From: Copromyces sp. CBS 386.78
Taxonomy: Eukaryota > Ascomycota > Sordariomycetes > Sordariales > Sordariaceae
DNA: 64,000 bases
Assembly (NCBI GenBank): GCA_030685235.1
Contig: MU839124.1
Location: 248,001 to 312,000, forward strand
Direction: 5' to 3'
Positions 12,612 to 23,846 of this stretch are shown here, in pieces (within the stretch, counting starts at the first letter, position 1; every line of letters begins with the position of its first letter). A program made the position numbers and the translations under genes. The notes under the pieces are model-generated. The model ran no database searches, was not told the DNA's origin, and was given only the letters and a program-made list of their open reading frames with translations.

Positions 12612-13226
12612 ATGCCCGATTTTGACAAGCAGAGCTACTGGCATACACGTTTTGAGTCGGAGACGGCCTCTGAATGGCTCATCCCGTCGTCAACGTTCAT
12701 GCCCCTTCTTGAGGCTTTTCTCAAGAAGCTGCCTGGCTCTGATGCGAATATCCTTCATTTGGGTTTCGGCACGAGTGACTTGCAAGTCCAACTCCGGACG
12801 CGTGGCTTTACCAACATTACTAATGTTGACTATCAGCCTCTGGCGACAGAGCGAGGCCGGCACCTCGAGAAGGCCGCGTTTGGCCATGTGAGAATGCACT
12901 ATATCACTGCCGATGCAACACGTCTCGATTCCGTTCTTGATATATCTTTCCAGAAATACCACCTTGTCATCGACAAGAGCACAGCTGATGCCATTTCTTG
13001 CGCAGGCGACGATGCGGTTTTGGCCATGGCCCAAGGCATTCACCGGAGTCTGGCCGATGGTGGTGTCTGGATCTCCGTGAGCTACTCGGCCTTCCGGTAT
13101 GACATTCCGCAGTTGCCGTTCGACGTCGAGGTCATCAACAAGCTTCCAACCGCCAAGGCGAGGGCGACTGATCCAGATATTTATCACTATTGCTACCTCC
13201 TGCGTCCGAAACCAAAGAAGGCGTAG
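12612..13226 (+). CDS. SAM-dependent methyltransferase, METTL13/EEF1AKMT4-like, 204 aa
   Basis: Single-exon gene. An N-terminal YWHTRF segment (9-14) resembles the YWDxRY start of this family. Motif I reads LHLGFGTSDL (48-57) with GFGTS in place of GCGNS. Then come an acidic NVDY (71-74), DATRL (101-105) and the characteristic DKSTADA (121-127), matching DKGTLDA of the EEF1A lysine methyltransferase 4/METTL13 group. Members of that family methylate protein lysines, notably on translation elongation factor 1A; substrate here is inferred from family only. At 204 residues it is the size of a single-domain member and looks complete. It follows the PKS in the same direction but has no secondary-metabolite hallmarks and is probably a housekeeping neighbour that marks the end of the cluster. 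Confidence 0.8.
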   Translation: MPDFDKQSYWHTRFESETASEWLIPSSTFMPLLEAFLKKLPGSDANILHLGFGTSDLQVQLRTRGFTNITNVDYQPLATERGRHLEKAAFGHVRMHYITADATRLDSVLDISFQKYHLVIDKSTADAISCAGDDAVLAMAQGIHRSLADGGVWISVSYSAFRYDIPQLPFDVEVINKLPTAKARATDPDIYHYCYLLRPKPKKA

Positions 13227-13446
13227 ATGGCATTGGCAGTAGAACTTGGCTATATACACCACAGACCTGTCACAGGGTCGCACTCTCGGCCGGTCCGCTC
13301 CCTCTTCCCAAAACCGCTCACGAAGTTTGGGTCCGTGCATGCCCATTTTCACCCTCGATCATAGACCCGAAAAAGGAATCTCGGAGGGAAGTTGCCAAAA
13401 TCCGATCTGCCAAGACTCCCGATCCGGGATGGAAGGGGTGCCAGAA

Positions 13447-13775
13447 CCGGGGATTCGGCATGTCGGAGAGCGGACCGATCGCATCCTGGGATCTAGCGAG
13501 ATTTAGCAGTACCACGCTGGGGTTAAGAAACAATGGCTTTGCATCAAGTCAAGCAAGAAAATCCGGGGAAGAAGCGCCACTATGAGGGAGACATCGTATC
13601 CAGGTTTATGCGCACCAACGACACGATGTCATCCCACCACGCCCATGGACTAGACCTCCGCATCCCGTTCGAGAAGTTTCAGAAACCGGGGTGACCTAGG
13701 AGCCAAGGCAATGGTCCAGGGAGACGGTACTGTCATCCGAGATGTCAAAGTAAAGGGGGCGAAACTATACCGGGG
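13447..13775 (+). promoter_or_regulatory. Four CCGGGG (CRE-1/CreA-type) sites upstream of the LPMO gene
   Basis: CCGGGG occurs at 13447, 13563, 13686 and 13770, all on the plus strand within 480 bp of the LPMO start. Each fits SYGGRG, the known consensus of the fungal carbon catabolite repressor CreA/CRE-1. Cellulase and LPMO genes are commonly repressed this way on glucose. Binding is inferred from the consensus only. Confidence 0.55.
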
Positions 13776-13820
13776 ACCTTGAATCTCAAGGGCGTCGAGG
13801 ATGGTGGGATGGTAGACGAG

Positions 13821-13826
13821 TATAAG
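13821..13826 (+). promoter_or_regulatory. TATA-like element of the LPMO gene
   Basis: TATAAG lies 102 bp before the LPMO ATG, followed by a CA-rich leader (CACACCCTCAACAACAG). This fits a core promoter of a highly inducible fungal gene. Confidence 0.45.
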
Positions 13827-13922
13827 TGCTCCCAACTCCCATCATCTTGTCAAGTTTTAATCCCGTCGTGACACCACCAGCACAATACCCAACCTACCAC
13901 ACACCCTCAACAACAGTCCAAC

Positions 13923-14903
13923 ATGAAGACCGGAGCCATCCTCACGGCCCTCGTGGCCTCGGCCAGCGCCCACACCATCTTCCAGAAGGTGTCCGTCAAC
14001 GGTGCCGATCAGGGCCAGCTCAAGGGCATCCGTGCTCCTCCCAACAACAACCCCATTCAGAACGTACAATCCTCGGACATGGCTTGTAATGTTGCTTCCA
14101 TCAAGGACAGCAACGTCCTTACCGTTCCGGCTGGTGCCAGGGTTGGACACTGGTGGGGACACGAGTTCGGCGGTGCTTCCGGCCCCAACGACGCTGACAA
14201 CCCGATTGCTGCTTCTCACAAGGGTAAGCTACCACTTTATATTCTCCAACATGATGCTCCCGACGGTCCACTAACATGTTTCCATCCAGGCCCCGTCATC
14301 GTCTACCTCGCCAAGGTCGACAATGCCGCCACCACCGGCACCTCCGGGCTCAAGTGGTTCAAGGTCGCCGAAGCCGGTCTCAGCGGCGGCAAGTGGGCCG
14401 TGGACGACCTGATCGCCAACAACGGCTGGGCCTACTTCAACATGCCTACCTGCATCGCTCCCGGCCAATACCTGATGCGCGCCGAGATCATCGCTTTGCA
14501 CAACGCCGGCTCCTCCCAAGGCGCGCAGTTCTACATCGGCTGCGCCCAGATCAACGTCACCGGCGGCGGCAGCACCTCGCCCTCCAGCACCGTCAGCTTC
14601 CCCGGTGCCTACTCGGCCTCCGACCCGGGTATCCTCATCAACATCTACGGAAGCGGCGGAAAGACCGACAACGGCGGCAAGGCCTACCAGATCCCCGGCC
14701 CGGCGCTGTTCACTTGCTCCGGTGGCTCTACCCCTCAGCCTACCACCTCCGCTAGCACCCCTCAGCCTACCAGTGGCACTGGCTCGGGTACTGGTGCTGC
14801 CCTTTATGGACAGTGCGGTGGTAAGGGCTGGACTGGTCCTACCACTTGCGCTTCGGGCACTTGCAAGGTGTCGAACGAGTATTATAGCCAGTGCCTCCCA
14901 TAA
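13923..14903 (+). CDS. AA9 lytic polysaccharide monooxygenase with CBM1, 2 exons, 304 aa
   Basis: Secreted copper enzyme that cleaves cellulose or related glucans oxidatively. Exons 13923-14223 and 14290-14903; intron 66 bp, GT-AG, branch site CTAAC. A 16-residue signal peptide ends in SASA, leaving His17 as mature His1, the first copper ligand. The second ligand is His99 (mature 83, in SHKGP) and the axial Tyr is Tyr182 (mature 166, in QFYIGC); His171 and Gln180 complete the second sphere. After the catalytic domain (to about 240) comes a Pro/Thr/Ser-rich linker with TPQPT repeats and a C-terminal CBM1 cellulose-binding module (about 270-304, four Cys, YGQCGG, YYSQCLP). It is very similar, as far as I recall, to N. 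crassa NcLPMO9C (NCU02916), a C4-oxidising enzyme, but with a shorter linker. The promoter carries CRE-1-type sites. Confidence 0.95.
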   Translation: MKTGAILTALVASASAHTIFQKVSVNGADQGQLKGIRAPPNNNPIQNVQSSDMACNVASIKDSNVLTVPAGARVGHWWGHEFGGASGPNDADNPIAASHKGKLPLYILQHDAPDGPLTCFHPGPVIVYLAKVDNAATTGTSGLKWFKVAEAGLSGGKWAVDDLIANNGWAYFNMPTCIAPGQYLMRAEIIALHNAGSSQGAQFYIGCAQINVTGGGSTSPSSTVSFPGAYSASDPGILINIYGSGGKTDNGGKAYQIPGPALFTCSGGSTPQPTTSASTPQPTSGTGSGTGAALYGQCGGKGWTGPTTCASGTCKVSNEYYSQCLP

Positions 14904-15856
14904 ATAGGTGATGGTGCGTCTGAGGGGGCTCTGCTGTTGAAGAGAATGGGTGGTTATGATGAAGTGCCGGGGACGGTTACTTCAGCCTGAGTTGTCCGTC
15001 GGGATGAAGAACATCCATTCTGCCTCGTGGGTAAGCTAAAGTTCAGATTATTCTGCATTTCTTTTGGGAGGATCATACCAGCGCTTGCACATACTTTTTA
15101 CAAAACATACTTCTACTGTACATATCTTAGCAAGTATGTAAATACTACCATTGAACATATGGCATAGCGGCCTGTCTCTGTGAAGTGATCGTTTTGGCAT
15201 TCTGTTTGTGTAACTGTCTGCTGGGATGAAGTGTTACCTCAGTCTTCCATGTTACGGGATCCTAACAAAACCTTAACTCAGATGTGCGTTATGCGCAGCA
15301 TATTTCGTTAGTAGAGGTTAGCGATTGGCTCCTGCCTGGCAACACATTCAACCCACCCGAAGTGATCGTAATAATGAACCGAACACGTCTCGGCCTGTAC
15401 ATTATATCTCTGGGATACCCTTTCTACTCATCCAAGCGTCTTTTTTATTCTTTTGAACCTGACTTCGTGGCAGTTTCTGAATATTCAAATTCCAAAATGA
15501 TCCTGCCCGATGTGTTTTCAAACTCTTCATGATCCCTATCGTAATCTGGTAACGGCCTTTCTCAGCCAAAGCAAGCTGTATTGGACTGTCCATGATCGGT
15601 TTGTTTTTGCGAAAATTTCGCCATCTACGAACAACAGGAATTGAAATGATCCTCCGAAAAATCCACCATGTACCACGACGGAACATAAAATGATCGTTGC
15701 TTGTTTAGCCTCCTCTCACATTTTTTTGGTCATCGTCCCTGACAGTGACTGTTCACCTTCTCTTTAGACTCCAGGCCTCCAAATCTCAAAAGCACTGACC
15801 TATCCCAAAGGCCAAACACTCCACCTGCACCCAACCGCAAATTGTGACAGCTTGGA
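14904..15856. other. Intergenic region after the LPMO gene
   Basis: Nothing recognisable apart from the LPMO 3' UTR. A minus-strand open frame at 15402-15686 has no clear family features. Confidence 0.5.
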
Positions 15857-15864
15857 CATAAAAC

Positions 15865-16304
15865 CGCTCCGGTTAAATCTACTGTACTCTTTGCTTAAAT
15901 CTACTGTACCCATATAAACCTGTAACCTAAACCCTATATCGCCAGCGGTCGCCAAGCTCAGCCAGGGGCATACTAGAGGAGGCCCGCGTGCGCACACCTA
16001 GCCCTGCCCCCTCTATCGAAATAACTACGGTTGTCAAGATCGAGAAGCTATCCCCTCCTCATCGTACGTTCAAAAAGGAGGCCGAAGACGAGGCTCTCTC
16101 TACCCCCCTCCTAGCTGCCGCCGCCTCGCCCATGGATGAGCTCGATAGCCGCACTTGGGCAAGCTTTGACGGCAATAGCACTTGCATGTCAGTTTGGAGT
16201 AAATTTGTATAGGACTGACATGCTGGCGCCATGGAGGTTTGGGTCACATATTTATGTGGGTACAGTAGATTTAAACAGCCAACACAGTAGATTTAACCGG
16301 AGCG
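15865..16304. mobile_element. 440-bp MITE with inverted repeats and 8-bp TSD (hAT-type size)
   Basis: The first 21 bases (starting CGCTCCGGTTAAATC) are repeated exactly in inverted orientation at the right end, and similarity continues inward for about 70 bp, including a second inner copy of TTAAATCTACTGTA on each side. The element is flanked by a perfect 8-bp duplication, CATAAAAC, at 15857-15864 and 16305-16312. An 8-bp duplication is the size produced by hAT transposases. The interior keeps a 75-codon open frame (15988-16212, proline- and acid-rich) that may be the remains of a transposase first exon. Unlike the block right of 22 kb it shows no RIP damage, as expected for an element near or below the length RIP recognises. 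Confidence 0.85.
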
Positions 16305-16312
16305 CATAAAAC

Positions 16313-18652
16313 AATCCTTCCATCCCTGAAAATCTGAAAGTCTGAAAATCATGAACTCGTAGTCGAAAAAAATCCAAAACTCATCACATCCAACAGAAAG
16401 AACTTCAAGAAGGTGGTCAGATCTCCACGGTAATCCCTCCCCTTATGTTTCACGCTAACGAATTGCTTGCAGGGTGCAGCTCTTGGGGCCGCTCGGGCCA
16501 CGTTTTCTGTTTCCTTTTCTTCAGTTCGTTCTCACTTCCCTTTTTCTCAGCACCCTGTTTCTCAGCACCACGTTTTCTCAGCGCGCTGCACGACAACAGG
16601 ACGACAGCACGGCTTTTTGGGGAGCAGACCAGGGAGGGGGCATGGGGCACAGACGGCCGAGAATGTAACGCTGAAAGAAAGAGAGTCTGTGAGTCTTTGA
16701 AAGTCTGGATCATCACATTTGACGATTTTTGATCACGCTTCAGCTCGCCTCCAATACGGCCACCCAACGTCTATCTAGCCCACTGGCCGTAACTGGGTCG
16801 CCTAGTGGAGACTCTGACTGCTCACTCAGCTGGACGTCAAAGAGCGGTTGAGCGGCTCATTCGGTTGAGCTGGTACGCTGGTTCATTCGGTTCGGTTGGT
16901 AACCAACCAGTCATATATCTACCGAGAATGCAGTGCTTATGGATGGCTCAATAGATATGGTGGATAATTGCTGGATGGATATTGGGTGAGAGATATTGCT
17001 GGTGACTGGATAGGTAAGGTAGTGGATCTATGCACATGTCTGTGAATTTGTCGTCAAACAACCTCGACGACGAAGAATGAGGTCAGAAGATCGCCCGTCC
17101 TCGGCATTCTTGCATTTATTATTCTTCTGATTGTTCTCTGTCTGCAGTGAGTGAGTGCCCGAAACCGAGCCGTGTCCAATTCCCCGCAATCGCATGTGAG
17201 GTGGTGTCTGGGAATTGGGCCGGCCGGGGGAGGGGGTCCGGTTTCAGTGGACATCTCCCCCCGCACGACCCTTTGTGGATCCGTCCTCTTTAGCGCACTT
17301 GGTGGAATTGACGAACCGCCCCTGGAATCCCCACCACAACCACACCACACCACGCAGCGATTCTCTTTCCCATTGCACTTTCCATTCCACGGCAGCGGAC
17401 TTGACGGGCAGGACGGTAGAGACGGACACAAAAGTGGTGAAAATGACGAGGGAGTCCAGTCTCACGACTTGAAAGCCACCGTGACGATGCACCACAGAAC
17501 GCACCCACACGGCCTCGGCTTACACCCACCGAGGGCCGGACAGAAAGCGAACTCGATTGACATCGGTGGGCCGAATTGCCCGATTGACCGGCCGGCCAAT
17601 GGCAGGTTGAGGGGGAGACGTTGCCCTTAACCACAAGCGGAAAGTGGACGGCGGGACTTGTCGCGATCTTCTATCTTGTTGTGGGCTTTGATGGGGGTTG
17701 TGGCGGGCGCAAGTGGAAATCAGTCTCTTGTATTTTCGCCAGAAATGGGTGGTTTCGAGCCGCAAAAACTTGGACATGTTTTTTGCCTCCGCTGATGAAG
17801 ATGACAGAAAAAAGAATGATTCTGACGATGGAGGAAATCGGCATGCATGTGCGACTACCGCTTTTTCCCCGTCGTAAGAGATTTACTCCCCATAATATTT
17901 CCAGAGACTAACCTTCTTGTAGTATGGTTAGCTCCCTTATGCAGGCCCACTGTAACTCGTGTGGATACAGTAAACGTGGTATGGCACGGGGCACACGGCT
18001 GGCATAGGTCACTTGCAGTCGGCTGGCGGGGCTGTCATGGTTGAATGCCGGTCCGGCTAAACTGTATGAAGGTTAGGGGGCTTAGCTAGCTAAATCTCTT
18101 ACGACTGTGAAAAAGCGGTATTCGCCGTCGGTTGTGTAGCCCTGACTGACCATCCACCTTTCTTCATCCAGGTCTTCCAGCAACGCCAAGACGGCCAAGA
18201 CGCCATCGACGCCGGTGGTGGTTAGTGGTCCACGGGCGTAGAAGACAGGGAAGAATTAGGTCGCCGGCAATCATCACGCAAATCCATTTCATCCACGGTT
18301 CGCCATACCACCTTCCCGTTGGCCTTTGAGGGCATGCGGAACAAGGGTCCCGTTCGGCTGTCCCACCCAATGGCACTTCATGATCGATATACGGACCATG
18401 TGTACGATACAATGGTACATGTAAGCAATAAGCATCAGTCAGATATGTACGTAGACTCCTCTAGCGCTAGAGTCCAGACTAATACATACTCCAGTTCTTC
18501 CCCCCCCCCCCCCCCAGCCGGTCGAGACTTTGTGTCCGTCTTTTCCTTTCTATTTTCTCCGGTTTCTTCATCTGCTTGTTGAACTTGTCTCCATAATCCC
18601 CGGTGCAACCGTATTTCGGTGTAGACAAGACCACCAGAGAGCAGTATCCCAC
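16313..18652. other. 2.3-kb region without a supported gene
   Basis: Mixed composition with several overlapping short open frames, none with family features (the largest, 17151-17630 plus, is low-complexity and antisense-open). The right part, including a poly-C run at 18500-18515, probably holds the promoter and 5' UTR of the RhoGAP-domain gene. Confidence 0.5.
18500..18515 (+). repeat. Poly-C tract, 16 bases
   Basis: An uninterrupted run of C about 140 bp upstream of the RhoGAP-gene start codon; a likely site of length variation and sequencing error. Confidence 0.85.
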
Positions 18653-20983
18653 ATGGCAATGACGCTTCACCAAAACGCCGCCGACCATATGGCCGGTAGG
18701 CTCGGGTCGGGCAACATGGAGCAGTACATGTAAGTAGCCGTGTCCCTAAAAGAGTCTCAAGAAACATCAGACGAACAGTTGGAGAGACTTCGGGGTATTC
18801 GTCCAAAGTGACACCATGGCTAACCATGTCTTGTTCTCTCTACAGAGCCATCAACGCCGGATGCTCCGCACTTATCGCCGCTATCGCAAAGACTGTCACC
18901 GCCATCCACGGCCTCATGCGCCAAGTCCGTGAATCCCGCGCCGACCTCGATCCCATATCCAGCGAACTCCATTCCCTCAACGGTGTTCTCGAGTTTCTCA
19001 AGGACGACGTCCCATTTCTTCCGGAACAACTAGCGCAAAGGACTCCCGAAGTACTCAGCAATTGTCTCACCATCACCAACGAACTGCAAGGATGCATCTC
19101 CATTTTGGACCGCGTTGGTCTCTCCAGGCAGGACAAGAAGTCGCGATGGATGGCGAGTAGGGGACATATTGCCAAGTTACGGTGGACGTTGGAGGTGTAC
19201 AAGGCCAGCTTGGGACTGGCGGTAGACCTGGTTGCGTTGTAAGCGCACTTCCTATAAAACTTCGAATGCGATGTTGAGCAGGGTCGCTAACATGTGCAAA
19301 ACAAGAACTTCTAGCAAACAACAAAGCGAAGAAAGTCCGGTTAGGGGAACTTTCATGGAGGATGCATCCGTGGCATCGGACAGCAAGGACGAGTTGGCCG
19401 ACATATTAGCCCAAATCAGCCGTGTTGCTGCTCGACTCGACGACGAATCCCGCCACAACAGTGCTGTCGCCAAACTTCAACATTACCTTGACGCTCTTTA
19501 CGGGAATGCCCTCGCCGCTGTCGACCGCGAGATGGACCACTTCGAGGGCCAACGAAATAGTGCCCACTCCTCGACCGATCATGCCCCTGATAGCGCTATC
19601 GACATGGGCGATGACGACCAGACCTTTGTCCACGCCAAAACATCGGATATCCCGATACCGCAAACCCATGTCAACATGACACAGGACGAGTTCGACGAGA
19701 TGTTGGATGAGCTAAGGGAGATGCCGGTCCGACCTCCAACACCACCGCAAAGGTCAGCAAGACGATCTTCTTCGACCGCTTCGGCCGCTTCGGCCACCCG
19801 CAGCGAATACCGTCCCAACACATCCGACTCCTATACTAGCACCCCTTATGGTGCTGGAACATCATTCCTGGATCTCGAAACCCGAAGCCAAAGTCCGCAT
19901 CTTCGAACACAGAGTGACTCGGCTGCCATCTCACCTCGACCAGTCCCTACCAGCCACTTCCCACATATGAGTGGGGGTCTCATCCAAGTCCGTACGTACG
20001 GCCCAAATCGCGATTCCCTCTGGGAGAACCCTCGCCCAGCAGTCCCCGTCCCTCGACCCACAACCTCCAGCTCGAACATCACAAACTCCCCGAAACCCAA
20101 CGTCCTACGAAGAAGCAGCTCCCGCCTCTCCTCCGCCCTAAAAGCCCTCAGCTTCGGCCGCCAACGGTCCCACTCAACAACCAGCACCACCAGCTCCAAC
20201 AAATCCTCTACCTTCTCAATGGCCATGCCTCCCACACCTCCCACTCCTGTCGCCCACGAAGCCTCAGCCTCAGCATCCACCATTCCTCCTCCCTCCGCCG
20301 GCGGTGCCATCTTCGGCGTCTCCCTCGCCGATTCCATGTCCGTAGCCAAAGGTCTCGCCGCCGCCCGCCACGACAGCGGTGGCTCCTCCACGCGCGACTA
20401 CCCGCTCTGCATCCTGCGATGTGTCTACTTCATCCAAGACCACGGGCTTCGCGCACCCCACATCTTCGCTCAAGAGGGTGACCCCTACCGCCTCCAGCGT
20501 CTCAAAACAATCTTCTCCTCTCCGGAAACCGGCTACGGCAAGTTTCTAGATTGGAACCAATTCACAGTTTACGAAGCCGCCGACCTTCTCCTGCTTTTCC
20601 TCTCCGAGCTTCCTGCCCCATTAATTCCGGAATCGGTAGCCAAGAGGTGGGTCTCCATGTCCCGCCAAGCGACCATGTCCGGGTCTTCGGCGATCCGGTT
20701 GGATAAGGGTATTGAATTCTGGGAGGAGGCGCTGCAGGGGATTAAGGGACCGAACAGAAGCTTGTTTAAGTTGCTGCTGAACTTGTGGGGCGACGTGGCG
20801 GATAGCGTGGACTGGAATGAGATGACGGCTGAGAGACTGGCTGAAAGAATGGTGCGGCCGCTGATGCACCTCCCGCAGACCAGGTATGGGACGGATTACA
20901 TGCTGGGATTGGCGTTTGTGGTGAGGAAGAGGAGCGAGTATAATGCGGGGTTGAAGGGGGAGAGGAGTCGGGCTGCTTTTTGA
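18653..20983 (+). CDS. RhoGAP-domain protein with fungal N-terminal helical domain, 3 exons, 715 aa
   Basis: Exons 18653-18729, 18846-19238 and 19306-20983; introns of 116 and 67 bp, GT-AG, the second with a CTAAC branch site 15 bp before its acceptor. Phases join cleanly. Residues about 25-155 form a helical domain (INAGCSALIAAIAKTV, then LNGVLEFLKD) of the type found at the N-terminus of many fungal signalling proteins. The middle (about 210-500) is disordered, rich in Ser, Pro and Thr with PPTPPQRS and PPTPPTP motifs. The C-terminal RhoGAP fold spans about 523-710 (CILRCVYFIQDHGL, then LLLLFLSELPAPLIP). The arginine finger of active RhoGAPs (GIFR) is replaced: the sequence reads HIFAQEG with Ala545 at that position, so GTPase activation is doubtful and a binding or scaffold role is possible. 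The gene is intact although an RIP-mutated block starts about 0.9 kb downstream. Confidence 0.85.
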
Positions 20984-21850
20984 GGGTGCATGGCTGGATG
21001 TGTCCGGGTGGAAAAGAACTGGGTAGGACCGGATGGAAGTTGGAAGGTGAGGATGCCTTTCGGACTTTTGTGTTGCCATGTTTTTCTCTTGATTTTTATC
21101 TTGGACCTGTTTTCGTCTTGTCGCTCGTTTGTTGCGCTGAACTTGAAATGATACCCCGGGGAGAATGTACCGCGTATGAAATATTACAGAGTGTCGCTGA
21201 AAATACCACACACATGGAATCACAATGGCGATGTGCAAAAATATGACTGTTTTACATGACAAGATTCGTGTACTTTCACCCTTCGGCCTGCAACCTCTTT
21301 TGACACCTGTCTGAACATCACCACAACGAGCCTTTGGGTTCATCTTTTCCTAGATTTTCAAATCTTGATTCAATGTGCTTGCCAGTGGCCTTTTTCGGCT
21401 ATTGACTCTATTACTCACCTAGGTACATCATCACTCACATTTCGCGTAATTGCTCTCACATATGGGGATTCCTGAGGCTGTCCCGTAGTGACCGCTGGTG
21501 GATAGCTCAAAACGACGGGAGCCCCCTCTTCCAGGACTCGCCTGCCTTCCTCTTGGTGCAGGCAAGGGCCAGTGACGAGTATGATCTTGAACTGCATTGG
21601 CATTTCTTGTTACTGTGTAGATAAGGCATGCAATGGTTGAAGCATGTGGCACCGGCTGTCAATATTTTCGAAGTCGTCATGAGGACTTGATCGCGTCCCG
21701 CCAGAGCTTGATGTGCACTTGCAGCGTATTATGTACAGAAAATGGGTTTCTGCAATTGACTACCGTAGGGATTCGGGAGATCCGGTTTTAGGTTCTAAGG
21801 AAATTAGGCAGAATCTGCAAGTATACTGCAATATTCATGCCCACCAGAAA
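20984..21850. other. Intergenic region bordering the transposon block
   Basis: About 870 bp holding the RhoGAP-gene 3' UTR and then sequence of normal composition, without gene or clear repeat. It is the last stretch before the AT-rich block. Confidence 0.5.
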
Positions 21851-21941
21851 TTATATGTAAGACGGTGATTCTAGATGTCCCCACCTTCCAGCTCTATTGA
21901 TTGTGCCCTATAACCTTCCCCTATAACCTTCTTTCGTTCTT

Positions 21942-23559
21942 TTGCCCTTTGTAGAGTTCGTTACCGTCGATATTATAATACTTTTTAGTATTAAAATAGA
22001 TCTACGCGTTGGGATATTCTATTTCAATGTAAGTACTGGGATCTGGGAGCGGGTGCCTAAGGTACCAGCACCCCCAGTACCCCCAGTACTAATACTAGAA
22101 ATCCCAGCTCAACTAGCACCAGAAATCCCAGCTCAACCAACACCAGAAATCCCAGCTCAACCAGCACCTTCTCCTCCTCCTCCTCCTTCGCCTCTATCGA
22201 ATTAATAACGCGTTGAACGATGCCTTAGTCGTAAGCTAAAATCGTACGGCAACAAGGTTATAAAGGAGGTATACAAGGAGAAGCCTAAGATTAGGGTAAA
22301 GCGGTACTATACCGACTAGTTTAAAATCTAGGTTAGTATCTAGTATTTACCTTATTGAGATTATATCGTAGTAGGGTAGACTAGTATTAATAGCGAGAGT
22401 AAGTATTAACGTACCTTATGTAAATTAAAGTGCCTCTTAAAGAGGGCGAAGCTACTAATTAACGCTGTCGTCGTTGTAATAGTGCTTATAACTATGATTT
22501 AGATTAAGATTAAGGGTATATTATCGTTAGCTACCGTAATATTTATATATACGAAGTTGCTACTTTTTTTAAGATACTATAGGCTATTGTATAAGATTAG
22601 TAGGATAAGCGAGAAAAAATATTGTTTAGTATAGTTCGAGAAGGTAAAGTCTTATAGTTAGAATTTAAATATTAATTATTTAAAAAGTTCTAATATATTA
22701 GATAGAATAACGGTTTAGTTATAATAGTATAATTCCGCTGAGAATTAATTATTCTATTTAGAATAATTTATCCGGATTAAGTACGATTATAAAATTTCTA
22801 TTTCTTTTGTAATTAATTTAAAAACTTCTTATTTCGTTATTATATAGTGAATAAAAGGATTATTTATTAAGTTTAGCGATTGCCAGCTAAGTTACTTACT
22901 AAAGTAAATTTATTTTTAAAGTAATAATACTTAATTAGAAAATTGAGAAATTATTAAAGGCTAACTAATTTGACTTATAAGTTTATTAAGCGTAATAGCT
23001 AGCCTATTTTACTTAGTATAATTATATAATATCCTTTATTTACTATTATAAATTTCGACAAAATTCCTCTCCCTTTCGAATATTTCGATAATTATACCTA
23101 CGTAATAAAAGGAAGTAAGTCCGTTTTTAGAAAGACTAGTCGAAGTAAATAGAATAAATAATAAACTTCCTTAATTTTATATATCTTTACAAATAATATT
23201 ATTCGTTTTAAACCGACTATTATCCTTTATAGAGAGGGTACTTCTTATAAAATAATTAAAGAGAGAACTCTCTATATTTAAGATATAGAAGTGCAATTTA
23301 ATAAAGTAATATATTAGGACGAAAACTTACTACTTAATTAATTTAATAACGAGTTTGCTCTTATTATTAATAACGATATTAAGTAAGAGTTATTACTAAT
23401 TATAGATGTATATTTATCTTATAATACCTAGCGAATTCGTAATAAATTTAAGGATATAAAGGTAGTGCTAGCTATAATCCTTAGCGGCCTTACTAGCCTT
23501 CTCTAGCCTCTTAATACCGCTATTAACTTATCGTTTAAAAAAATGCTAAAAGAAGAGAT
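21942..23559 (+). pseudogene. Element E: DDE_1 (pogo-like) transposase, N-terminal and catalytic part
   Basis: Plus-strand frame broken only by TAA/TAG codons of the kind RIP makes from Gln or Trp codons; the first two (22203-22208) are TAA TAA, readily from CAA CAA. It starts with a proline-rich segment bearing three 24-bp repeats, then a helix-turn-helix region. It continues with HRIVN-like text (RYYIVNKRII), then NFDKIPLPFEY (matching NVDETPLPFEY, first Asp, about 23055-23090), RFKPTIIF, LLLIIDVYLSYN (second Asp, about 23395) and GLTSLLQPLNTAIN (matching the GCTGLLQPLDTAIN block with Asp changed to Asn, about 23490). This block order identifies the DDE_1 superfamily common in fungi. There is no ATG at the left; the start, and the left terminal repeat expected around 21,850-21,900, are not resolved. 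The frame breaks off at 23559 where A2 is inserted. Confidence 0.8.
22095..22166 (+). repeat. Three 24-bp tandem repeats in element E
   Basis: Three near-identical 24-bp units containing AGAAATCCCAGCTCAAC encode PEIPAQPx-type octapeptides in the N-terminal part of the E transposase frame. They are nearly free of RIP damage although the sequence 100 bp later is heavily mutated. Confidence 0.8.
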
Positions 23560-23846
23560 TATTACGGGGCAAGGCGAACGTTAGGTATCTGTAAAGACAT
23601 TCGTAATTGCACGAAGAAGAAGAAACTATCTAGGGGAGCCCTAATAGCCATCTATATACAGTGAGCATATAGCCCGTACAGCCTAATCATCCTATAAATC
23701 ATCCTATAGGCTAATATAATCTATACAGCCTTAGCGACAGGGGTAAATTAACAACCGCAGCTAGTTAAATATCAAATACATTCAGCCGCATCTACTATAT
23801 TAGGTCTCTACAGCCAATTAGAGCATACTATTAACCTAATAACTAT
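23560..23846 (-). repeat. A2 3' LTR, outer part (287 bp)
   Basis: Matches positions 1-287 of the 345-bp A2 right LTR, including two units of a 12-bp internal repeat (ATCCTATAAATC type). It is cut by the B LTR beginning at 23847. Confidence 0.88.

Noticed and set aside
12690..13352. 220-codon minus-strand frame opposite the methyltransferase
   Set aside because: The plus-strand frame has a complete methyltransferase motif set; the antisense frame has none.
15402..15686. Minus-strand frame with a faint ankyrin-like stretch (DSPIQLALAEKG)
   Set aside because: Only one weak repeat-like segment and no further copies; not enough to call a gene remnant.
17151..17630. 159-codon frame upstream of the RhoGAP gene
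   Set aside because: Low complexity, other frames equally open on both strands, no recognisable domain or splice partners.
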